Of a stretch of DNA of 64,000 nt, positions 1-8,117 are shown piece after piece (the first letter of the stretch is position 1; each line of letters opens with the position of its first letter). A program made the translations under genes and the position numbers. Below the pieces are notes generated by a model. The model saw nothing but the letters and a program-made list of their open reading frames with translations, had not been told where the DNA came from and did not search any database. Source of the stretch: Chloroflexota bacterium (GTDB lineage: Bacteria > Chloroflexota > Anaerolineae > UBA1429); the NCBI GenBank assembly GCA_019873625.1, contig JAIOAW010000012.1, positions 1 through 64,000 of the forward strand, in the 5' to 3' direction.

Positions 1-1
1 G

Positions 2-379
2 GCGCAATATGCCGAGATGTGGGGCGGGCTGACGCCCACCTTTTGGGATAACGCCTCCCTCCCCGGGCACGGCCAAGTGGTGTGGGAAGAGGTCTGGTAC
101 CCCCTCGCGGGGGTCGAGGGCCTCTCGTTTGCCAACGGTGAGGCCGCCCTAGCCGTGCAGGTGGGGGCGAACGCAACGCGCCTAACCATCGCCGCGCCGG
201 CAGAACGGGTGTGGACCTTGGTCATCCTGCAAGGGGGGCGCGAGGTATATCGCCAGGAAATGGCTGTGCGGCCCGATGCGCCGTTCTTCGCGGACCTGCC
301 GGTGGGGAACCAAGGGGGGCGGCTGGCCGTCCACCTCGTAAGGCGAGATGGATCTCTCGTGGTCTCGTGGGCCGAGTAG
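2..379 (+). CDS. C-terminal part of a DUF5107-like protein (5' truncated by window edge)
   Basis: The reading frame is open from the first complete codon of the window to a TAG stop, so this is the tail of a longer gene; the ATG at 17 is internal. The visible 125 residues begin with a W-G-G-x-T-P-T-F-W-D stretch followed by a W-E-E-x-W-Y-P motif, then beta-strand-rich sequence. This resembles the end of DUF5107 proteins, which usually continue into or precede TPR-type repeats, but I assign the family only tentatively. No membrane segment or catalytic motif is visible in this piece. It runs in the same direction as, and 10 bp ahead of, the zinc-ribbon/TPR gene, so the two are probably co-transcribed. 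Confidence 0.5.
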   Translation, partial: AQYAEMWGGLTPTFWDNASLPGHGQVVWEEVWYPLAGVEGLSFANGEAALAVQVGANATRLTIAAPAERVWTLVILQGGREVYRQEMAVRPDAPFFADLPVGNQGGRLAVHLVRRDGSLVVSWAE

Positions 380-389
380 GGGTTAGCAC

Positions 390-1373
390 GTGGCAACGCG
401 CCTTTGTAAGCGGTGTGGTTACCCAATTTCTGAAAAAGCGCTCTTTTGCCCGAACTGCGGCCAAAAGGTCGAGCCGCCGTCGGCTCCGATCATCCCGCGT
501 GCGCCCAGCCACGCCTCGCCGGGAGATCGCCCGGCGCGCTCCGGCTGCGGCTTGACGCTCGCCATCTTGGGCGTGGCCTTGGGCACGTTGGTTTTCATCT
601 TGGCCTTGGGGGGTGCGGCCGTCTATATGGGCCTGGCCGATCGGGCCAAGGCCGAACAGCGTTTCGCCGAAGAGCACTATCTCAAGGGCGAGCGCTACCT
701 ACAAGAGGGGCAGTATGAGTTGGCCATCGCCGAGTTGGAACTCGTCTTGCGGATCAACCCGAACTACCCCCAGGCCCGCGCCAAACTGGATGAGGCCTAC
801 CGCCGCCTGGAGGTGGAGCCGACGCCGACCCCGATGTACCAGCAGGAGACCAAAGAGGCCATTTTGGCGGCTATGCAGGAGGCCCACGAGAAGGGAGATT
901 GGCCGCGCCTCATCGAACAGGCCGACCGGCTCTTGGCGCTCGATGCTTCCTTCCGCCGAGACGAGGTGGATCGCCTGCTGTATGATGCGTTTTACCAGAT
1001 GGGCCTGGCCTTGGTGGGGCAAGATCGCCTCCCGGAGGCGCTGAACTATTTTGACCGCGCCCTGCGCCTGCGCCCCGAAGACGCTCAGGCCAAACGCGCT
1101 AAGGAGTTGGCCTCCCTTTATCTGGAGGGGATGAGCACGTGGGGCGCCGATTGGGCGCAGACGATCGAGCACCTCGCCCCACTCTATGCGCGCGACCCGA
1201 ACTATAAAGACGTGCGCACCAAATTGTGGCAGGCGTATGTGGCCTATGGAGATGCCTGGGTTGAAAAGGGCGAATGGTGCCGCGCCAAGGAGGCCTATCA
1301 GGCGGCGCTCCAGATAGAGGCCGCCCCTGCCGTAACCGAAAAGGCCCAAAAGGCCTCTCAGTCATGCCCCTGA
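390..1373 (+). CDS. Zinc-ribbon, single-TM, TPR-repeat protein
   Basis: 327 residues from a GTG start. The N-terminus is a zinc ribbon with two C-x2-C pairs (Cys6/Cys9 and Cys20/Cys23), then a Pro-rich linker, one hydrophobic helix at about residues 52-83, and an all-helical region with tetratricopeptide-type repeats (clear units around residues 95-130 and 205-240). The likely topology is a cytoplasmic zinc ribbon and an extracytoplasmic TPR domain, or the reverse; TPRs usually scaffold protein-protein contacts. No enzyme motif is present. The gene is followed after 20 bp by the translin-family gene, suggesting one operon. A second small zinc-ribbon/TM protein lies at 30362-30640. Specific function unknown. 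Confidence 0.75.
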   Translation: MATRLCKRCGYPISEKALFCPNCGQKVEPPSAPIIPRAPSHASPGDRPARSGCGLTLAILGVALGTLVFILALGGAAVYMGLADRAKAEQRFAEEHYLKGERYLQEGQYELAIAELELVLRINPNYPQARAKLDEAYRRLEVEPTPTPMYQQETKEAILAAMQEAHEKGDWPRLIEQADRLLALDASFRRDEVDRLLYDAFYQMGLALVGQDRLPEALNYFDRALRLRPEDAQAKRAKELASLYLEGMSTWGADWAQTIEHLAPLYARDPNYKDVRTKLWQAYVAYGDAWVEKGEWCRAKEAYQAALQIEAAPAVTEKAQKASQSCP

Positions 1374-1393
1374 ACGCACAAGGGAGGGGAGAT

Positions 1394-2047
1394 ATGGCTT
1401 CGCTCGATGAGATCATCGAACGCATCCGCAAAGATTGGGATCGCAAGAACACCATCCGCGATGCGACGCTGGCGCGCTCACGCACCTTGGTGCGTTATTG
1501 CGCGAATAGCATCCGTGCCACCCACCGCCGGGAGTTCGACCTGGCTCGCCAACTCCTGGCCGAGGCCCGAGAGGCCGCCCGCGAAATGTGCCAGGAGGCC
1601 AGCGCATATGCCGATCTCCTAGTGGCCGGCTACACGCAGGACGCCCTCAAAGAACTCGCCGAGGCGGCCATCACCTTGGCCTTGGTGACGAATTCCCCCA
1701 TCCCTGACCCCGATGAGATGGGCATCGAATACGCGGCCTATTTGAACGGCCTGGGCGAGGCGATGGGCGAGATGCGCCGCTACGCCTTGGATTGCCTGCG
1801 CCGCGACGACCTCGCGGAGGCGGAACGCATCGTCGAGGTGATGGATGAGGTGTACACTCACCTCGTAACGATGGATTTCACCGATTCGTTGACGGGCGGC
1901 CTGCGGCGCACCACGGATATGGTGCGCGGCGTGAATGAGCGCACACGCGGCGACCTGACCACCGCCGTGCGCGAAGATCGCTTGCGGAAGGCCCTCCATG
2001 CCCTGGAAGAGCATTTGGATTCTTGGAGCGAGCCGCCGGCCGATTAG
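1394..2047 (+). CDS. Translin-family protein
   Basis: 217 residues, start ATG preceded by a strong GGGAGGGGA ribosome-binding site; longer in-frame starts overlap the upstream gene. The protein is all helical, with an R-x-S-R-x-L-V-R-Y-C-A-x-S-I-R-A region near the N-terminus and, near residues 160-190, the D-x-L-T-G-G-L-R-R-T-T-D-M-V-R-G ... R-T-R-G-D-L-T block typical of translin. Translin/TRAX proteins in eukaryotes and archaea form octameric barrels that bind and sometimes cleave small RNA or single-stranded DNA; prokaryotic members are less studied and often mis-annotated as haloacid dehalogenases. The TRAX-type acidic catalytic residues cannot be judged by eye, so binding rather than nuclease activity is the safer guess. 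Confidence 0.8.
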   Translation: MASLDEIIERIRKDWDRKNTIRDATLARSRTLVRYCANSIRATHRREFDLARQLLAEAREAAREMCQEASAYADLLVAGYTQDALKELAEAAITLALVTNSPIPDPDEMGIEYAAYLNGLGEAMGEMRRYALDCLRRDDLAEAERIVEVMDEVYTHLVTMDFTDSLTGGLRRTTDMVRGVNERTRGDLTTAVREDRLRKALHALEEHLDSWSEPPAD

Positions 2048-2089
2048 GCTCCGCTTGATGATGACCGCTTACGAAAGGTTCTTATTGAG

Positions 2090-2839
2090 ATGACGCGCGA
2101 GCGCTGGGGGTTTATCGTCCTTTTGATCGTGGCTTCGACGCTTCTCCTTTCCTTCCGCAACCCGCAAGGGGCGGTGGGAACGCGGCCCTCTCCGGAGGCA
2201 AGCACCCTCACGCCCGAGCCTACGGCCACGCAGGAGCCTACTCCCCTGCCCGTCGCGCTCGCGTTGCCCACGCGAGAACCTTCTCCTACGGTTATGCCGC
2301 TCCCCACGTGGACGCCGGTGCCCACGCCGACGTTTGAAACCTCGCCCACCCCCGCACCCACGCTCACGCCCACACCGTGGCCCTTTGACACGCGGCCCGA
2401 CCTGCCCCGCTACCTCTATGTGGACCAAAACACGCAACACCTCTATGTGTTCGAGCAGGGCACCCTGGTGCGGGATATCCCCTGCAGCACGGGGCTTCCG
2501 TATTCGAATACCTATACGCCGGCCTGGAGCGGCGTAGTGGGGGAATATTGGGGGACCTTTTTCGCCTACGGCGTGTATGCCGACGAGGCCTGGTACCTCT
2601 ACAAGTCGGATGGGTCCATCCTCATCCATAGCCTGCCCTACACGGTAACCGTGGAGGGCGGCCCCAAAGAGTATTTCGATGCGGAGGCCCTCGGCGTGCG
2701 CCCCGCCTCGCATGGGTGCATCCGCATCTCGCCGGAGGATGCGGCCTGGCTCACCGAGTGGAACCCGGCGGGTGTGCCCATCACGGTGAGCGACCCCTAT
2801 CGCGAAAAGTGGCTGGCCATCCTCGGCCCTCAGGAGTGA
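2090..2839 (+). CDS. Membrane-anchored L,D-transpeptidase (YkuD domain)
   Basis: 249 residues. A short charged start and a hydrophobic helix (about residues 7-22) act as signal anchor. A Thr/Pro-rich spacer (about 30-100) would span the envelope. The YkuD domain (about 105-245) carries the catalytic signature S-H-G-C-I-R, with His208 and nucleophile Cys210. Such enzymes form 3-3 cross-links in peptidoglycan or attach proteins to it, via a Cys acyl-enzyme, and resist most beta-lactams except carbapenems. The 3' end overlaps by 10 bp, tail to tail, the convergent corrinoid-activator gene. The ribosome-binding site is weak (AAGG about 10 bases upstream). Confidence 0.9.
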   Translation: MTRERWGFIVLLIVASTLLLSFRNPQGAVGTRPSPEASTLTPEPTATQEPTPLPVALALPTREPSPTVMPLPTWTPVPTPTFETSPTPAPTLTPTPWPFDTRPDLPRYLYVDQNTQHLYVFEQGTLVRDIPCSTGLPYSNTYTPAWSGVVGEYWGTFFAYGVYADEAWYLYKSDGSILIHSLPYTVTVEGGPKEYFDAEALGVRPASHGCIRISPEDAAWLTEWNPAGVPITVSDPYREKWLAILGPQE

Positions 2840-4656
2840 AAAAGGAGCGCCTCGGCAAAGACCTCTTGAAAATCGGGGCGGCCCGAAAGTTCCAGGTATT
2901 CGGTGCGGCGGGCGATTTCTGAGGCGCGTTCGCGTTCGCGGCGCGAGAGGAGCGCCATCTTGGCGCCCTCGCCGGCTGCATTGCCCACGGGGAGGATCTC
3001 GGCCTGCGGAAAATGCGGGATGAGGCCGATGGCCAGGGCGCTCTCCGGCCGGATATAGTTGCCAAAGGCGCCGGCCAGAAAGACCTTTTTCACATCGCCG
3101 TACCCTACGCCGAGTTCCTTGAGGAGGATTTCCACCCCTGCGCGGATGGCCCCTTTGGCAAGTTGCAGTTCGCGCACATCCCGCTGGGTGACGTGGATGG
3201 CCCGGCCGTTCGCCCCTTCGGAGGGGAAGGCCACGATGAATTCCCTCTGGCGGCCGTTCTGCACGATCCTGCGGCGCAGGGCCTGAGAGCCATCTCCAAG
3301 GGCCTCGCCATTTTGCAGGAGGCCGCTCGGGGCAAGGATCCCGGCGCGCAGCATCTCGGCCACCAGGTCCACCAGGCCGGAGCCGCAAATGCCCCTAGGG
3401 GGGGCCTCGCCGATGGCGTGCCAAGACACATCCTGCTCGATGTGCACGCGGTCAATCGCACCATCGGCGGCGCGCATCCCGCAACTCAGGTGCGCCCCCT
3501 CGAAGGCGGGGCCGGCCGCCGTGGAGCAGGTGACGAGGCGCTCGCGGGAGCCAAGGGCCATCTCGCCGTTTGTGCCGATATCTATCGCCAGGCCGATCTC
3601 CTCTTGGGCGTAGAGGCGCGTGGCGAGGAGCACGCCCACCGTATCAGCCCCCACCCAGCCGGCGATGTTAGGGAGCGCCCAAACGCGCGCGCCGGGGGCC
3701 ATATCGAGGCCCAGTTCTTCGGCAGCCAGGGAGAGCGCGTCCTCCACCACGGGCACATAGGGCGCCTGGGCCAGGGCCGCCGGGCTGATGCCTAAGAAGA
3801 GGTGTTGCATCGTCGTGTTGCCCACCACCGTGGCGGCGAGCACATCGCGCGGAGCAAGCCCTACGCGAGCGGTCGCCTCGGCGATGAGCGCGTTGAGGCA
3901 CTGCACGATGGCGCCCCGCAGCGCCTCCAAGCCCCCTGGCTGGCTGGAGAAGGCGATGCGCGAGACGACGTCATCGCCATAGCGCGTTTGGGGGTTCAAC
4001 TGCGAAGAGACGGCCAGCGGCTGGCCGCTTTCGAGGTCCATCAGATACCCCACTACGGTGGTGGTGCCGATATCGAAGGCTATGCCCACCAGCCGTTCGG
4101 GGCCTGGCCCTGGGGCGATGTGTACAAGGAAATCATCCGCCGTGATGAGGGCGACCTTGCCCTCGCCCTGGCGCAAGGCATAGGGGAGTTGCCGCAAGGC
4201 CTGCAAGGTGGGGCGATAAGCCGCCCCCTCGCGCCCCCAGGCGCGGCGGAGGGCCTCCCAATCGCAGAGTTGCTCTTCGAGAGTGGTGGGCGGCACGTCA
4301 AGGCGATGCCGCCGCACCCACGGGTCGAGCGCGATGCCCTCCGCTAAGCCCTCGGCGAGGATGCTCACCCGCGAGCGGCGAGATTCCTCCGGCACGACGA
4401 CCTCCACATCTCCCTCGACGAGGGCCTGGCAGGCCAAGCGGTAGCCCTTGGCTCGTTCGGCGGCGCTCAAGGCGCGCCGCTCCAGGTCCGTCACGGGGCC
4501 GAGGCCGCGCGTGGCAATGACCCTGCATTTGCCGCAGGTGCCCCGGCCGCCGCATACGCTTTCGATCTCCACGCCAGCCCGCATCGCCACCTGGAGGAGG
4601 GTCTCTCCGGCCTGCGCCTCGGTGGCGATGCCCGAAGGTTCAAAACGGATCTTCAA
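2830..4656 (-). CDS. RACo-type ATP-dependent reductive activator of corrinoid proteins (2Fe-2S / ASKHA)
   Basis: 608 residues from a TTG start whose first two bases are shared with the upstream gene's TGA stop, with GAGGA placed correctly; this start begins directly in the ferredoxin fold. The N-terminal 2Fe-2S domain has Cys35, Cys41, Cys44 (C-G-G-R-G-T-C-G-K-C) and Cys76. The remainder is an ASKHA/DUF4445 ATPase with phosphate-loop motifs F-D-I-G-T-T-T-V and I-D-I-G-T-N-G-E. Family members reduce Co(II) corrinoid proteins back to Co(I) at the expense of ATP, rescuing corrinoid methyltransferases. A possible client is the UroD/MtaA-like methyltransferase at 13887-14885 on the same strand; no corrinoid protein is encoded in the window. 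It is translationally coupled to the SAM methyltransferase upstream. Confidence 0.85.
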   Translation of the reverse strand: MKIRFEPSGIATEAQAGETLLQVAMRAGVEIESVCGGRGTCGKCRVIATRGLGPVTDLERRALSAAERAKGYRLACQALVEGDVEVVVPEESRRSRVSILAEGLAEGIALDPWVRRHRLDVPPTTLEEQLCDWEALRRAWGREGAAYRPTLQALRQLPYALRQGEGKVALITADDFLVHIAPGPGPERLVGIAFDIGTTTVVGYLMDLESGQPLAVSSQLNPQTRYGDDVVSRIAFSSQPGGLEALRGAIVQCLNALIAEATARVGLAPRDVLAATVVGNTTMQHLFLGISPAALAQAPYVPVVEDALSLAAEELGLDMAPGARVWALPNIAGWVGADTVGVLLATRLYAQEEIGLAIDIGTNGEMALGSRERLVTCSTAAGPAFEGAHLSCGMRAADGAIDRVHIEQDVSWHAIGEAPPRGICGSGLVDLVAEMLRAGILAPSGLLQNGEALGDGSQALRRRIVQNGRQREFIVAFPSEGANGRAIHVTQRDVRELQLAKGAIRAGVEILLKELGVGYGDVKKVFLAGAFGNYIRPESALAIGLIPHFPQAEILPVGNAAGEGAKMALLSRRERERASEIARRTEYLELSGRPDFQEVFAEALLFHS

Positions 4657-5405
4657 CGTTCCTCGCCTGCCTTGTAAGAGGGTGCCTTGCGAAAGACGAG
4701 CCAATGCGAAAGCCCCAGCCACTGCAAGGGCGTCCGTTCTAGGCGGTATGTCAGGTTTCTCAGCCAGCGCCCCAGGCGCGGGTGGCGCGCCGCCAGCCGA
4801 TCGTACCCGGCAAAGATGCCCCGATGGAGGATGATTTCGCCCTCCAAACCGTCAAACAGGCGCCGTAGGTCGCGCCGCCGGTAAGCGCGCACGTGGGGGC
4901 ACAGCCGGTTGCGCCAGGGGTTCGGCAAATAGTTCACGAAGGGGATATTCCCAAAGCGGTAGCGGCCCCGCCAAAAGATGCCGTGCGTCTCGAATGGGTA
5001 GCCCCGGTTGGGCACAAAGAGGGCCAAATATCCCCCGGGTTTTAGCGCGCGGTAGGCCTCGCGCACAGCGGCGCGGTCATCCTGCACGTGCTCGAGCACC
5101 TCGTGCGAAAAGATGACGTCGAACGAGCCATCGGCAAAGGGCAAGGCCTCCACCGAACCCTGGATGACGCGCAAGCCTCCCGCCTTGGCCTCGGCGGCCC
5201 GCTCAAAGTCAATCTCTACGCCATAGGCGCGCGCGCCGAATTCGCCCAGGCGCCGCGTATAAAGGCCCACCCCACAGCCCGCATCGAGGGTGCAGGCCCC
5301 CTCTAGGGGCACGGCTTCGCGCACCAAGGCGAACCGCCGCTCTTGGCCGGCCCGCCAGAGGTAACTGGGGCAGCCCAGGGTCGCCGCTTTTTCCTCTTCC
5401 GCCAT
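4653..5405 (-). CDS. Class I SAM-dependent methyltransferase
   Basis: 250 residues. Motif I is L-D-A-G-C-G-V-G-L-Y, followed by the acidic V-E-I-D end of beta-2 and F-D-V-I-F-S-H-E-V-L-E-H at motif IV, as in Methyltransf_11/UbiE-like small-molecule or lipid methyltransferases; the substrate cannot be read. I chose ATG 5405 because the next upstream ATG (5417) is part of a TATGAT -10 box. A TTGCCC-17-TATGAT promoter places transcription start at or one base from ATG 5405, so the mRNA is probably leaderless; consistently there is no Shine-Dalgarno. Its stop overlaps the start of the corrinoid activator. The C-terminal 90 residues are basic and aromatic, possibly a membrane-association segment. 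Confidence 0.8.
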   Translation of the reverse strand: MAEEEKAATLGCPSYLWRAGQERRFALVREAVPLEGACTLDAGCGVGLYTRRLGEFGARAYGVEIDFERAAEAKAGGLRVIQGSVEALPFADGSFDVIFSHEVLEHVQDDRAAVREAYRALKPGGYLALFVPNRGYPFETHGIFWRGRYRFGNIPFVNYLPNPWRNRLCPHVRAYRRRDLRRLFDGLEGEIILHRGIFAGYDRLAARHPRLGRWLRNLTYRLERTPLQWLGLSHWLVFRKAPSYKAGEER

Positions 5406-5412
5406 AGCGCGA

Positions 5413-5441
5413 ATCATACTATGGCGCGGCCAGAAGGGCAA
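5413..5441 (-). promoter_or_regulatory. Sigma-A-type promoter for the methyltransferase/RACo pair (leaderless)
   Basis: On the minus strand TTGCCC (5436-5441), a 17-bp spacer and TATGAT (5413-5418). Seven bases separate the -10 box from ATG 5405, the distance expected for the transcription start itself, so translation probably begins at the mRNA 5' end. Confidence 0.6.
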
Positions 5442-5472
5442 AACCTGGGCGCGGTGGACCATCGATGAGCGG

Positions 5473-5496
5473 AGGGGTATGCTGCAGCATACCCCT
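5473..5496. repeat. 24-bp perfect palindrome
   Basis: Half-site AGGGGTATGCTG is followed immediately by its exact reverse complement. It lies in the 95-bp gap between the esterase stop and the methyltransferase promoter. There is no T-tract, so it is not a simple intrinsic terminator; it may be a REP-like element or a protein-binding site. Confidence 0.7.
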
Positions 5497-5513
5497 ACGC
5501 CCGTCGGCCAGGG

Positions 5514-6254
5514 TTACAATAAGCGCCGGAGCACGAACTCGAGCGCCAAGGGCAGTTGGGCATCCCACGTGGCCTGGTCGTGCGCGCCGGGGTGCTCCAC
5601 CCACTCGTGGGGAACGCTTAGCGCCTCCAAGTGGCGGTGAAAGGCCAGGTTCGTCGCGTAGAGGAAATCCTCCGTGCCGCAGGATTGGCGGATGGCGAGC
5701 GGCGGGCCAGCGTGGGCGTGCCGCTCGGCCAGGTAAAAGAGGTCGTTCGCCTCTCGCGGGAGCGCCGCGGCCAGGTAGCCCACGTCATCCTCTCTATGGC
5801 GCTCCGAGGGCTCATGGGCGAAATAGGTCGAGCCGGAGATCGAGGCCGCCGCGCAAAAGAGGTCGCTGTGGCGAAGCGCCATAAGGAGCGCGCCGTATCC
5901 GCCCATACTGATGCCCACCACGGCGCGCCCCGCGCGGTCGCGCCGTGCGGGGAAGACGCGCTCCACATACCCCAGCACGTCTTGGACGATGTGATCCTCA
6001 TAGCGCATCCCGCCGGGGCGCACATCGTTGGCGTAAAAGGAGCGCCCGCCGTCGGGCATTACTGCCAAGATGGGCCGGTTGCGCAGGAGGTTCTCGATAT
6101 TGTTCGAGCGGATGTAGGAGTCATAGGCCCCGCCCAGGCCGTGGAGGAGCAAAAGGACGGGGAACGGCCCCGCGCCCTCGTCGGGCACGAGGAGGTTCAT
6201 CGCCGTCTCGCGGCCGATGCCCTGGCTGCGAAAATGCACCGTGATGAGCGACAT
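5514..6254 (-). CDS. Alpha/beta-hydrolase esterase (esterase D / tributyrin esterase-like)
   Basis: 246 residues, ATG with AAAGGA upstream. The alpha/beta-hydrolase fold is recognisable from the oxyanion region L-L-L-L-H-G-L-G-G, the nucleophile elbow G-I-S-M-G-G-Y-G (Ser about 120), an acid in C-G-T-E-D-F-L and the catalytic His in G-A-H-D-Q-A-T-W-D. The family includes S-formylglutathione hydrolase-like and acetyl-ester hydrolases; no secretion signal is present, so it is cytoplasmic. It is the last gene of an apparent MFS-GNAT-esterase operon, starting 2 bp after the GNAT stop, which suggests processing of a small acylated compound imported or exported by the MFS protein. Substrate unknown. 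Confidence 0.85.
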   Translation of the reverse strand: MSLITVHFRSQGIGRETAMNLLVPDEGAGPFPVLLLLHGLGGAYDSYIRSNNIENLLRNRPILAVMPDGGRSFYANDVRPGGMRYEDHIVQDVLGYVERVFPARRDRAGRAVVGISMGGYGALLMALRHSDLFCAAASISGSTYFAHEPSERHREDDVGYLAAALPREANDLFYLAERHAHAGPPLAIRQSCGTEDFLYATNLAFHRHLEALSVPHEWVEHPGAHDQATWDAQLPLALEFVLRRLL

Positions 6255-6256
6255 AA

Positions 6257-6733
6257 TCAGGATCCTTTCGTCTCAGTGGGGGCGTGTTCGGCCTTGGCGG
6301 GGCGCTCTTCGGGGAGCATCTCCAGCCGCTGGCAGTAAGGGCGAAAGCCCATAGCGCGCCAGAAGGCCTGGCCGGCGGGGTTGGCTTCGAGCACCTCGAG
6401 GAGCACGCGCTCGCCGGGCGGCAAAATCTCCGTGAGCAAAAGGTGCACGCAACGCCTGCCGATGCCCTGCCGGCGGAAGGGCCGATCCACATAAAAGTGG
6501 CGGAGGTAAATACCCTCTGGCTCCTGCCGGTAGAGGGCATAGGCCACAGGGCCATTTTCCGCCTCGAAAATGACGGCCTGGTACTCGCCCCGCGCGAGCC
6601 AGCCGTGCATACGCTCCGTGAACTCTTGGAGGCTCTTGTGGCCGGGCATATGTTCATCCACCCAAAGGCGCGCATTCCATTGGGCGAGGAGGGGCACATC
6701 TTCCACCGTGGCCGAGCGGTAGCGCACCATCAT
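6257..6733 (-). CDS. GNAT-family N-acetyltransferase
   Basis: 158 residues. The acetyl-CoA site is seen as I-Y-L-R-H-F-Y-V-D-R-P-F-R-R-Q-G-I-G-R (motif A, R-x2-G-x-G/A) followed by the N-P-A-G-Q-A-F-W-R-A-M-G-F motif B. Start ATG overlaps the MFS stop by four bases (ATGA), so it is translationally coupled to the transporter and sits 2 bp before the esterase. The acetyl acceptor cannot be told; with an MFS exporter next door, acetylation of a small amine or drug is one possibility. Confidence 0.85.
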   Translation of the reverse strand: MMVRYRSATVEDVPLLAQWNARLWVDEHMPGHKSLQEFTERMHGWLARGEYQAVIFEAENGPVAYALYRQEPEGIYLRHFYVDRPFRRQGIGRRCVHLLLTEILPPGERVLLEVLEANPAGQAFWRAMGFRPYCQRLEMLPEERPAKAEHAPTETKGS

Positions 6734-7965
6734 ACCGAGGGGGCCTCCGCGATGGGTTTAGGCTTCCAGGCGATCATCAGCACGGCGGCGAGGAAGGCGA
6801 GGGCCGCGCCAAAGAAGAACGGCGCCGGCGCCCCGAACCCGTGCCAAGGCCCCACGCCCTGCCACAGGAGGCCAGCGATGAGCGAGGCCGGAAAGTCCAA
6901 AATCCCCAGCACGCCGTTATAGGTGCCGTAGGCCGTGCCGCGCAGTTCCACCGGCACGATATCGGCCACCATAGCCCGGGTTGTGCCAAAGGCCAGGGCG
7001 TAGTAGATGCCATAAAGGCCGTAGAGCGCCCATACGTGCCACCCCTTGCCGGCCACGGCAAAACCAAGGTAGATGGCCGCATAGACGAGCCAACCGCCGA
7101 CGATGAGCCGCTTGCGGCCGATGCGATCGGAAATGTCCCCGGCCGGGGTGGAGAGGAGGGCATAGACGAGGTTGAAGGTGATGAGCATCCCCAAAATGCC
7201 GAGGACGTTCAGCCCGCGCTCTTGGGCGCGCAGCACGAGGAAGGCATCGGAAGAGTTCCCCAAGTCAAAGATGCTCACGATGATCATAAAGGTGAGGAAA
7301 TTCTTGCCCAGGCCCCGGAAAGTGATCTTGGGAGGTTTGGCGCCTTTGGCGCCCACCCGAACCTCGCGTGCGCCGAGGGCGAGCGCGAGGACGGCGAGGA
7401 CGGCTGGGATGAGGCTAACCCACACCACCGTGCGAAAGGTCTCGGCGCCCAGTTTGACGGCGGCAGCCTGCGCCCCCCACACGAGGCCCAAGGCGATGAT
7501 GAGGCCCAGCACGGCGCCGCCCGTATCGGCGGCGCGGTGCAGGCCGAAGGCCAAGCCGCGCCGGTTCTCGTCCACGCTATCGGCCAAAAGGGCGTCTCGC
7601 GGGGCGGTGCGAATCCCTTTGCCCACGCGATCGGCCCAGCGCGCCCCGAGCACGGTACCCCACGAGTTGGCGACGAGAAAGAAGGGTTTGGCCAGGGCTG
7701 AGAGGGCATACCCCGCCACCGCGAGCCACTTGCGAGTGCCCAGGCGGTCAGAAAGCCACCCTGAGAACAGTTTCAAGATGCTCGCCGTGGCCTCGGCGAT
7801 GCCCTCGATGAGGCCGATGACGCTGGTGCGCACGCCCAGCACGTTGGCCAAAAAGAGCGGCAGGATGTTGATAACCATCTCCGAAGAGACGTCCATAAAG
7901 AAACTGGTGAGGCTGGCGGCCCACACGTTGCGAGGCAGTTGGCGGATGCGCTTTGAGAAACTCAT
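6730..7965 (-). CDS. MFS transporter
   Basis: 411 residues with about twelve hydrophobic helices. Start ATG at 7965 has GGGGAAAG eight bases upstream; longer in-frame starts lack one. The loop after helix 2 has the MFS signature G-W-L-S-D-R-L-G-T-R-K, and the first half also has R-V-G-K-G-I-R-T-A-P-R-D-A, typical of the MFS subgroup that includes predicted sugar or drug efflux carriers; helix loop 8-9 repeats G-D-I-S-D-R-I-G-R-K. It heads the MFS-GNAT-esterase operon (4-bp and 2-bp junctions). Substrate not predictable. Confidence 0.88.
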   Translation of the reverse strand: MSFSKRIRQLPRNVWAASLTSFFMDVSSEMVINILPLFLANVLGVRTSVIGLIEGIAEATASILKLFSGWLSDRLGTRKWLAVAGYALSALAKPFFLVANSWGTVLGARWADRVGKGIRTAPRDALLADSVDENRRGLAFGLHRAADTGGAVLGLIIALGLVWGAQAAAVKLGAETFRTVVWVSLIPAVLAVLALALGAREVRVGAKGAKPPKITFRGLGKNFLTFMIIVSIFDLGNSSDAFLVLRAQERGLNVLGILGMLITFNLVYALLSTPAGDISDRIGRKRLIVGGWLVYAAIYLGFAVAGKGWHVWALYGLYGIYYALAFGTTRAMVADIVPVELRGTAYGTYNGVLGILDFPASLIAGLLWQGVGPWHGFGAPAPFFFGAALAFLAAVLMIAWKPKPIAEAPSV

Positions 7966-8117
7966 CTTTCCCCTTTCTTCACCGGGATGCTTCCCTTGAA
8001 TGTGAGGCAAAAAGGCGCCCCGAGGGCGGTCACCCGATCGCCCTGGAGGCCCCTTTGTCTCAAGCCAAGTATCTCCCCTTTGCAAACGCCTTGTCAAGCC
8101 GAAGGCGGGGTTGGCAA

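Noticed and set aside
3013-4347. Long antisense frames over the corrinoid activator
   Set aside because: Compositional shadows; the sense strand has the ferredoxin cysteines and ASKHA motifs.
4657-4722. Longer N-terminus for the corrinoid activator
   Set aside because: It would lie within the methyltransferase gene; the TTG at 4656 with GAGGA starts exactly at the ferredoxin fold.
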